This document shows positions 26,201-32,560 of a stretch of 64,000 nt of DNA, piece after piece. Made by a program: the position numbers and the translations under genes. This DNA comes from Deltaproteobacteria bacterium. Its GTDB lineage: Bacteria > JADJOY01. The notes beneath the pieces were generated by a model, which had not been told where the DNA came from, made no database searches, and saw only the letters and a list, made by a program, of their open reading frames with translations. Location: assembly GCA_016713535.1 (NCBI GenBank), contig JADJOY010000004.1, positions 186,001 through 250,000 of the forward strand. Reading direction: 5' to 3'. The number at the start of each line of letters is the position of its first letter. The stretch's first letter is position 1.

Positions 26201-27104
26201 GCCGGCGGCGCAGCCAGCTCTCGCGCACGAACGCGAGCGCCGCCAGCACCGCCAGCAGGCCCCCGGCGCCGGCGTAGCGGCGCACCGCCGGGTCGTCCAG
26301 CAGCGACGGCGTGAGCGCCCCGAACCAGCGCAAGTAGATGCGGTCGTAGGTGCCGTCGGTCCGGACCACCGCGAGGGCGTCGTTGATGCGCGCGAGGAGC
26401 TCGGGGTCGTCGCGGTGAACGGCGAAGCAGAACCTCTGCACGAAGCCGTCGAGCGGTGGGCCGACGGACTCGACGTTCGTGATCTTCTCGTCGGCGAGTG
26501 TCTTGAGCCCCACCAGCTTGCCGATCAGCATCGCGTCGCCGTCACCCGCCGCGAGCCGGTGCATCGCGTTCGCCGTGACGTCGACCGGCACGAGCTGCTT
26601 GGCCCAGCCCTGCGTGACCGCCCAGTCCTGGGCGAGGTCGCCGGCCAGCACGAAGATGGACCGGCCGCGCAGATCGGCCACCGAGCGGATGCGGCGGTCG
26701 CCCTTGCGCACGAACAGTGCCCCGTTCATCGTGACGTGCGGCACCGAGAACGCGGCGAAGGACGCGCGCTCCTGCGAGTGGGCGAGGTTGATGAGGACGT
26801 CGAGGTCGCCGCGGCGGAACTCCGCGAGCAGGTCCTGGAACGGCTCCACGCGGTAGCGGGTCTCGAGGCCGGCCTCGAGGGCGACGGCGTTCCAGAGCTC
26901 GGCGGTGAAGCCCGACGGCTGCCCGCCGGGATCACCGAGCGCGAAGGGCGGGAAGCTCACCTCGCTCCCGACGCGCAAGGTGAGGCGCGAGCGGGTCGAC
27001 GGCGGCGCCTCGGCGTGCGCCACGTGCAATGTCGCGACGACCAGCGCGGCACAGCGGATCGCGACGAGGAGGTGGCGTCCGCGCATGGGGACATCATCGT
27101 TCAT
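23248..27104 (-). CDS. Periplasmic-binding-domain hybrid histidine kinase (one frameshift)
   Basis: About 1285 residues in order: signal peptide; SBP_bac_3 solute-binding domain (~40-265, LRVGSEVSFPPFALGDPGG...ELWNAVALEAGLETRYRVEPF); one transmembrane helix (~290-307); PAS; coiled coil; PAS/PAC (IYVSPAFERVWG...YRVVRPDGSERWVWDRG); GAF; coiled coil; PAS; HisKA with GGVAHDFNNLLTVI; HATPase (NQLEQVLLNLVVNACDAM, DTGVGMD, GTGLGLATAYGIV); and a C-terminal receiver (ILVVEDDPLVRM, phospho-Asp in LLTDVVMPDLSG, Lys in PKPF). One base is missing near 24602 (LWPG to AQRELDAV). It likely senses an amino-acid-like ligand in the periplasm; no output regulator gene adjoins it. Confidence 0.88.
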
Positions 27105-27163
27105 TTATCGACGGAGCGCGTGGCCCTTGCGAGGAGGGCCACGAGCGCGGAAAGTGAAGGCCC

Positions 27164-27547
27164 ATGTCGTACGCGGACTTCCAGCGCCAGTACGAGATCG
27201 AGTCCGAGAAGGAGCGGGCCGGCTACGACCGCGAGCCGATCGGCGCGCTGCTCGGCCGGATCCGCGCGCGGCGGCTGGGGGGGCAATACCAGCTCTGGTA
27301 CGCGATCGCCGCGCGCGCCTCGCTCGCCGAGGCCGGGTGGTTGCTCTTCGACTTCGTGAGCGGCGACGCCGAGTACCTCGATCGCTATCACGCCGCCAAC
27401 GCGCTGCTCGCGCTGCTCGGGTGGACCGACCTCGAGGCGGCCGATCTGACCGTGGCGCATCGTTCGCCCGAGAAGCACCTCGCCGCCGCACGCGGGGAGC
27501 TCGAGCGCAGGATCGGGGCGCGCTCGGACGCCGACCGGGGCGCGTGA
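27164..27547 (+). CDS. Hypothetical protein (127 aa)
   Basis: No family recognised. The product is soluble and rather acidic/helical: MSYADFQRQYEIESEKERAG, then a helical segment rich in Ala and Leu (YQLWYAIAARASLAEAGWLLFDFVSGDAEYLDRYHAANALLALLGW) and a charged C-terminus. It is divergent from the histidine kinase, sharing a ~60-base upstream region, and its stop overlaps the start of another unknown gene, so the two probably form an operon. Confidence 0.6.
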   Translation: MSYADFQRQYEIESEKERAGYDREPIGALLGRIRARRLGGQYQLWYAIAARASLAEAGWLLFDFVSGDAEYLDRYHAANALLALLGWTDLEAADLTVAHRSPEKHLAAARGELERRIGARSDADRGA

Positions 27548-27978
27548 TGCGGACCGACGCCGAGATCCGCGAGAAGCTGCGCAAGATCGAGGCGCTCTTC
27601 GCCGGCGCGACGACGCCTGGCGAGCGCCAGGCCGCCGAGGCGGCGCGCGAGCGGATCCAGGAGCGGCTCAAGAAGTTCGAAGAGACCCAGAATCCCGAGG
27701 AGTGGCGCTTCGCGTTGGAGAACCCGTGGTCGCGGCAGCTCTTCGTCGCGCTCGCGCGCCGCTATGGGCTGACGCCGTTTCGTCGCCACGGCCAGCGGCG
27801 CACCAGCGTGATGATCACCGCGCCTCGTGGGTTCGTCGAGGGCACGTTGATCCCCGAGTTCGACGAGCTCAACCGGGTGCTCGTCGAGCACCTGAACGCG
27901 CTCGCGACCGAGATCATCGCGAGCGCGATCGCTGCCGACACCTCCGAGCCCGACGAGGTCGCGGCGCTCCCGCCGTGA
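27547..27978 (+). CDS. Hypothetical protein, DUF2786-like N-terminus (143 aa)
   Basis: 143 residues. The N-terminal helix IREKLRKIEALFAGATTPGERQAAEAARERIQERLKKF resembles the start of DUF2786-type proteins, which share the KIxxLxxxA...EAxxA pattern. The central part (WSRQLFVALARRYGLTPFRRHGQRRTSVMITAPRGFVEGTLIPEFDELNRVLVEHLN) has no known signature. The ATG overlaps the stop of the preceding gene. Function unknown. Confidence 0.6.
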   Translation: MRTDAEIREKLRKIEALFAGATTPGERQAAEAARERIQERLKKFEETQNPEEWRFALENPWSRQLFVALARRYGLTPFRRHGQRRTSVMITAPRGFVEGTLIPEFDELNRVLVEHLNALATEIIASAIAADTSEPDEVAALPP

Positions 27979-28042
27979 GCTGGCGGGCGTCGGTGCCGAG
28001 GGCGGGCGGTCCCGTTGGAGGCTTGCTGCGGGTGGGTCGCCG

Positions 28043-28504
28043 ATGAACCGTCTGGAGCTGTGCGTCCCGCCGGTCGCGGTCACGGGGTTGAGCGCGCTCG
28101 CGATGTGGAGCGTGGCGCAGCTCGCTCCGGGGCTCGGCCTCCCGATCCCCGCGCGGGGCCCGTTCGCGCTGGCCCTCGCGATCGCGGGTGCGGCGATCGC
28201 CGCGGCGGGAGTGGCGGCGTTCCGGTCCGCGCACACCACGGTCAACCCGACCACCCCGGACGCCAGCGCGGCGGTGGTCGACTCGGGCATCTACGCGAGG
28301 AGCCGAAACCCGATGTACGTGGCCTTCGGGCTGATGCTCGCGGGCTGGGCGGCGTATCTCGGGAACGGGCTGTCGTTGGCGCTGCTGCCCGCGTTCGTCC
28401 TCTACCTGAGCCGCTTCCAGATCGCGCCCGAGGAGCGGGCACTCACGGCGAAATTCGGCGAGCGCTACCTCGACTACACGCGGCGCGTGCGGCGCTGGCT
28501 GTGA
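28043..28504 (+). CDS. Isoprenylcysteine carboxyl methyltransferase-like membrane methyltransferase
   Basis: 153 residues with three or four helices and the ICMT/PEMT signature in the second half: SGIYARSRNPMYVAFGLMLAGWAAYLGN, then PEERALTAKFGERYLDYTRRVRRWL, where the RNPMY and EE...FG..Y..Y residues bind SAM. Bacterial members methylate unknown small molecules or lipids; prenylated protein substrates are not expected. The stop overlaps a GTG that opens a short signal-peptide-like frame (see the following intergenic region). Confidence 0.85.
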   Translation: MNRLELCVPPVAVTGLSALAMWSVAQLAPGLGLPIPARGPFALALAIAGAAIAAAGVAAFRSAHTTVNPTTPDASAAVVDSGIYARSRNPMYVAFGLMLAGWAAYLGNGLSLALLPAFVLYLSRFQIAPEERALTAKFGERYLDYTRRVRRWL

Positions 28505-28592
28505 GCGGAAGGGGACCGGCGGGCCGGCTCGCGACGATCGCCGCGCTCACGCTGGTGGCTGCGGTGGCGGGCTCGCGCTCGTCGCGCGGCGA

Positions 28593-28616
28593 CGCGGGGG
28601 CACGGAGGCCCCCGCG
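28593..28616. repeat. GC-rich hairpin (CGCGGGGGC / GCCCCCGCG)
   Basis: Perfect 9-bp stem (28593-28601 with 28608-28616) and six-base loop ACGGAG, directly followed by CTACGAACG. Part of the CGTAGCGC-G-run repeat family also seen at 28644 and 50313. Confidence 0.6.
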
Positions 28617-28657
28617 CTACGAACGAACCGCGGAGATCCGAAATCGTAGCGCCGGGG
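28609..28657. repeat. Inverted pair of CGTAGCGC-G-run repeats
   Basis: CCCCCGCGCTACGA at 28609-28622 and TCGTAGCGCcGGGGGG at 28644-28657 are inverted copies, separated by 21 bases. The outward-facing copy at 28644 resembles TCGTAGCGCGGGG at 50313. Together with the adjoining hairpin this is a compound REP-like structure. Confidence 0.55.
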
Positions 28658-28965
28658 GGTCCATCCCCCGTCGCCGGCCCCGAGGCGGATTCGCCGCCCG
28701 CGGTCCGCGGTTTCGTGACCGCCCCGGCTTGCGGGTGACCGTGACGAAGAGCTCGGTGAGCCTGCGTGCTGATCGCGGCGCGTGCGCCGAGCGCCTCGAA
28801 CCCGTCTCGGGTCCAGGTATGGCCGGCGCTCCCGCTGCCCGACCGGACCCGTCCCGGGGATTCGCGCCCGGACGGACGTCGCCCCGCCCTTCTCGTGCGG
28901 GTGGGGGCTGCGGTAGCCTCGCTGGACCCCCTACGATCGGGGGCGACCACCCAGGAGCCACACCG

Positions 28966-30717
28966 ATGGGGGATGACCCTCCTCAGCGCCCCGGCGCGGC
29001 CCGCCGTTGCGCTCGCCGCGTCTCCGTTCTCTCGATCTTGGCACTCGCCTTTCTCGCACCACTCGCGTTCCTGAACGCGAGCGGCTGTCCGCCCACACCC
29101 GTCCCGCCGGTCACGCTCACCCCGCCGCCCTGGCCGGAGTGGGTGCTGCGCCACTGGGTGTGGGAGAACGAGGGTGACCAGGCGAGCGCGCTGGCGCTCA
29201 CCGACGGCTACCTGGCGCGCGACATCCCGGTCGGCGCGCAGGTGATCGACCGGCCGTGGGAGGTCCAGCCGGTCGCGTTCGAGGCCGACCCCTCCCGCTA
29301 CCCCGACCTCGGCGGGCTGGTCGACGACCTCCACGCCCGCGACGTGCGCGCGGTGATGTGGATCGTGAGCGCCATCAACGACACCGCGTCCACGTTCCCC
29401 GAGGCTCTCGCCAACGGTTACCTGCTGAGCGGCGGTGCCACGGTGGACTGGTGGGGCGGGCAGGGGGCCCTCCTCGACTACACCAACCCCTCCGCGGTGG
29501 CGTGGTGGCACGCGCGGATGCAGAGCATCCTGGAGCTCGGCATCGACGGCTGGAAGTGCGACGCCACCGATCCGCTGGTGCTCCTGATCCCGGGTGGGGC
29601 CGTGGGCTCGACGGGACCGGTGACCTGGGACCAGTACCGCGACGCCTACTACCGCGACTTCTTCACGTTCACGCGCAGCGTCCTCGGTAACGACCGCGTG
29701 ATCCTGGCGCGACCGAGCGACAGCTACGTGGGCGTCCCGCTGCCGGTGCCGTTCGCCCCCAGGGACGTCAACTTCGCTGGCTGGGTCGGCGATCAGGACT
29801 CGAGCTTCGCGGGCCTGCGCTCGGCGCTCGCCAACATGGTGGCGTCGTCGAACCTGGGCTACGTGAACTTCGGCTCCGACATCGGCGGCTTCCGCGGCGA
29901 CGGGCTGAACGATCCCGAGCTCTTCGTGCGCTGGGCCCAGCTCGGCGCGCTCAACCCGATCATGGAGAACGGCGGCGGCGGTGAGCACCGGCCGTGGATG
30001 TACGGGACACAGGTCGAGTCGATCTACCGCAGCTACGCCAAGCTCCATCACGAGCTGGTGCCGTTCCTCTACAGCCTCGGCGCCAAGGCGTGGAAGCAGA
30101 ACGTCTCGCTGATGCGCTTCCAGGGCGTCGACCAGAGCTACCTGCTGGGCGAGGACCTGTACGTGGCGCCCATGACCGACACCGGTACCAGCCGCACGGT
30201 CACGTTCCCCGCCGGGACCTGGCGCGACTGGCTCGACGAGTCGCTGGTCTACGCGGGCGGCAGCACGCACACGCTCTCCGTGCCGCTCGAGCGCTTTCCG
30301 GTGTTCGTGCGCGACGGCGCGATCGTGCCGCTCGACGTGACCAGCACCGCGAGCGGACACGGCGACGGGTTCGCCGCAGGCCACCTGACGCTCGCGGCGT
30401 ACCCGCTCGCGAGCGGCTCGAAGACGGTCGACGTCTTCGAGGAGCACGGCAGCGGCGTGCGCGTGACCTGGCGGGCGGAGAGTGCCACCAGCCTCGCCCT
30501 CGAGGTGTCGCCGACCTCGCGCGCGGTGCTGTGGCGGGTGCGCGGCGGACCCGCTACCGCGAACGTCACCGAGGACTTCGGTACGGCGCCCACGCACGTG
30601 ACGAGCGTCAGCGCGCTCACCGGTGCCACGCGCGCTTGGACCCGCGACGCCGCGGACGTCACGTGGGTCCGGATCGCCGACCCCTCCGCGGGGGTGCGGC
30701 TTCACCTCACGCCATGA
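28966..30717 (+). CDS. Family GH31 glycoside hydrolase, lipoprotein
   Basis: 583 residues. Signal peptide with lipobox NASGC (Cys ~ residue 44). The GH31 barrel shows WENEGDQASALALTDGYLARDIPVGAQVIDRPWEV, nucleophile region LGIDGWKCDATD, NFAGWVGDQDSSFAGLRSAL with the acid/base Asp, NFGSDIGGF, and FLYSLGAKAW...LYVAPM in the C-terminal beta domains. Activity could be alpha-glucosidase, alpha-xylosidase or another GH31 specificity; not resolvable here. Likely anchored on the outer membrane or in the periplasm. AGGAG precedes the ATG at 28966. The stop overlaps the start of the CNNM gene (ATGA). Confidence 0.9.
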   Translation: MGDDPPQRPGAARRCARRVSVLSILALAFLAPLAFLNASGCPPTPVPPVTLTPPPWPEWVLRHWVWENEGDQASALALTDGYLARDIPVGAQVIDRPWEVQPVAFEADPSRYPDLGGLVDDLHARDVRAVMWIVSAINDTASTFPEALANGYLLSGGATVDWWGGQGALLDYTNPSAVAWWHARMQSILELGIDGWKCDATDPLVLLIPGGAVGSTGPVTWDQYRDAYYRDFFTFTRSVLGNDRVILARPSDSYVGVPLPVPFAPRDVNFAGWVGDQDSSFAGLRSALANMVASSNLGYVNFGSDIGGFRGDGLNDPELFVRWAQLGALNPIMENGGGGEHRPWMYGTQVESIYRSYAKLHHELVPFLYSLGAKAWKQNVSLMRFQGVDQSYLLGEDLYVAPMTDTGTSRTVTFPAGTWRDWLDESLVYAGGSTHTLSVPLERFPVFVRDGAIVPLDVTSTASGHGDGFAAGHLTLAAYPLASGSKTVDVFEEHGSGVRVTWRAESATSLALEVSPTSRAVLWRVRGGPATANVTEDFGTAPTHVTSVSALTGATRAWTRDAADVTWVRIADPSAGVRLHLTP

Positions 30718-32027
30718 GCGAGCCGTCCCTGACCCTCGACATCCTCGGCATCGTCGCGTGCATCGTCAGCTCGGCGTTCTTCTCGTCGTCCGAGACCGCG
30801 GTGACCGCGATCTCCGAGCGGCGCGCACGTCAGCTGGTCGAGTCGGGCGAGAAGCGCTTCCAGAGCCTGAAACTCTGGATCGACGAGCCCAACCGCGTGC
30901 TCACCACGCTGCTCATCGGCAACACCGTGGTGAACACGCTCACCGCGGCGCTGGTCACGGGGATCACCACCCACTTCTCGCAGGGCCGCACGGTCGCGAT
31001 CGCCACCTTCGTGTCGTCGTTCCTGCTGCTCACCTTCGGCGAGATCTCGCCCAAGACCTTCGCCAAGCACAACGCCGAGAGCTTCGCGCCTCGCGCCCTT
31101 CGGGTCGTGCGGGTGCTGGTGTGGGTGCTGTTCCCGGTGGTCTGGCTGCTCACCTACCTGTCGCGGATGATCGTGATGGCGACCGGGCATCCGGTGTCGC
31201 GCTCGGGGCCGTTCGTGACCGAGGAGGACATCGCGTACCTGATCGATCTCGGCCACGAGGAAGGCGTGCTGCACCGTGACGAGCGTCAGATGCTCGCCTC
31301 GGTGTTCGAGTTCGGCGACACCGTGGTGCGCGAGATCATGGTGCCGCGCACCGAGATGGTCGCGGTGCGCCAGGACGCTAGCTTCGAGGAGCTCATGGAG
31401 CTGGTCGCGAGTTCGGGGCTCTCGCGCATCCCGGTGTACGCCGAGACCATCGACAACGTGGTCGGCATCCTCCACACCAAGGACCTCATCAAGCACAAGG
31501 CCGACGACCCCGAGCCGCTCGACGTCGCCAGGCTCATGCGCAAGGCATTCTTCGCGCCCGAGCTGATGCCGATCGCCAACCTGCTCAAGGAGTTCCAGCG
31601 CAGGAAGACGCACATGGCGATCGTGGTCGACGAGTTCGGCGGCACCAGCGGTATCGTCACGCTCGAGAACGTGATCGAGGAGATCGTCGGCGAGATCCAG
31701 GACGAACACGACGAGGAAGAGGCGCAGTTCCGGGTGCTGCCCGACGGCCACGTGCTCGCCGACGGCCGGCTCTCGATCTACGACCTGGGCGAGAAGCTCG
31801 GCACCGAGTTCCCCGAGACCGGCAGCTACGAGACGCTGGGCGGCTTCCTCATCGCCCAGGCCGGGCGGCTGCCGACCTCGGGCACCCAGGTGCGCTGGGA
31901 TGGCTTCGAGTTCCACGTCCGCGAGGCCGACGAGCGGCGCGTCAAGCGGGTCGAGATCGTGCGTATCCCGTCGGGCGAGGAGAGCGCGCCCACGACCAAC
32001 GGCAAGGAGACGAAGGCGGCGACATGA
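30714..32027 (+). CDS. CNNM/CorC (HlyC/CorC) family membrane transporter
   Basis: 437 residues: DUF21/CNNM membrane domain with three or four helices (FFSSSETAVTAISERRARQLVE, LLLTFGEISPKTFAKHNAE), two CBS domains (REIMVPRTEMVAV...SRIPVYAETIDNVVGILHTKDLI and HMAIVVDEFGGTSGIVTLENVIEEIVGEI), and a C-terminal CorC_HlyC domain (YETLGGFLIAQAGRLPTSGTQV). Related proteins export Mg or Co ions. Although it overlaps the GH31 gene, a functional link is not obvious. The EVE gene overlaps its 3' end in turn. Confidence 0.92.
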   Translation: MSEPSLTLDILGIVACIVSSAFFSSSETAVTAISERRARQLVESGEKRFQSLKLWIDEPNRVLTTLLIGNTVVNTLTAALVTGITTHFSQGRTVAIATFVSSFLLLTFGEISPKTFAKHNAESFAPRALRVVRVLVWVLFPVVWLLTYLSRMIVMATGHPVSRSGPFVTEEDIAYLIDLGHEEGVLHRDERQMLASVFEFGDTVVREIMVPRTEMVAVRQDASFEELMELVASSGLSRIPVYAETIDNVVGILHTKDLIKHKADDPEPLDVARLMRKAFFAPELMPIANLLKEFQRRKTHMAIVVDEFGGTSGIVTLENVIEEIVGEIQDEHDEEEAQFRVLPDGHVLADGRLSIYDLGEKLGTEFPETGSYETLGGFLIAQAGRLPTSGTQVRWDGFEFHVREADERRVKRVEIVRIPSGEESAPTTNGKETKAAT

Positions 32028-32437
32028 GCCTGTGGCTATTGAAGAGTGAGCCTGACGCGTATTCGTGGGGCGATCTCGTCGAGCAGAAGCGCGGCGTGTG
32101 GGACGGTGTGCGGAACTTCGAGGCGCGCAACAACCTGCGCGCCATGAAGGTCGGCGACCGCGCGCTCTTCTACCACTCGGTGAAGGAGAAGCGCGTGGTC
32201 GGCGTCGCGCGGATCGTGCGCGAGGCCTACCCCGATCCCACGGCCAAGGACGGCGACTGGTCGGTGGTCGAGGTCGAGCCCGAGGCGCCGATCGCGCATC
32301 CCGTCACCCTAGACGAGATCAAGAGCGACAAGCTGCTCTCCGAGATGGCGATCGTCCGCAAGTCGCGGCTCTCGGTGTCGCCGGTCACCAAGGCCCAGTT
32401 CGACCGCGTGCTGGCGCTCGGCAAGAAGGCGCGCTGA
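32024..32437 (+). CDS. EVE-domain protein
   Basis: 137 residues, one EVE (PUA-like) domain: MSLWLLKSEPDAYSWGDLVEQKRGVWDGVRNFEARNNLRAMKVGDRALFYHSVKEKRVVGVARIVREAYPD. This matches the short bacterial EVE family almost from end to end. The fold binds modified bases in DNA or RNA; the bacterial housekeeping type has no settled function. ATG overlaps the stop of the CNNM gene. No restriction enzyme fusion or defence genes adjoin it. Confidence 0.92.
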   Translation: MSLWLLKSEPDAYSWGDLVEQKRGVWDGVRNFEARNNLRAMKVGDRALFYHSVKEKRVVGVARIVREAYPDPTAKDGDWSVVEVEPEAPIAHPVTLDEIKSDKLLSEMAIVRKSRLSVSPVTKAQFDRVLALGKKAR

Positions 32438-32527
32438 GCATCCGGCTGGTTTCGCGATGCCGAGCCGAGCGTCGCCTCGTCGGAGTGCAGAGGCGACGGT
32501 CAGGTCGCCCGCGTCGATGACCGAGGC

Positions 32528-32547
32528 GGGCGGGCTCACGCCCGCCC
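32528..32547. repeat. GC hairpin (GGGCGGGC / GCCCGCCC)
   Basis: Perfect 8-bp stem with loop TCAC, followed by CCTGCACCTACGG, which resembles the right end of the inverted repeat at 10717-10741 (GCCCGCCCCTACGG). It lies just before the GTG assigned to the GH94-like gene, so it could affect its expression or mark the boundary with the EVE gene. Confidence 0.5.
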
Positions 32548-32560
32548 CTGCACCTACGGT

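Larger units (their letters stand above)
28505..28965. other. Intergenic region with GC palindromes and a signal-peptide-like fragment
   Basis: Holds two palindrome groups (listed separately). At 28501 a GTG overlapping the preceding stop opens a frame beginning MSGRGPAGRLATIAALTLVAAVAG, which looks like a signal peptide but runs straight into the repeat region and shows no domain. It stays open as far as the next gene, which has its own ATG, signal peptide and AGGAG site. No independent gene is supported. Confidence 0.5.

Noticed and set aside
32024-32437. EVE protein as part of a modified-base defence system
   Set aside because: It is a stand-alone short EVE protein with no restriction, McrB or helicase gene nearby.
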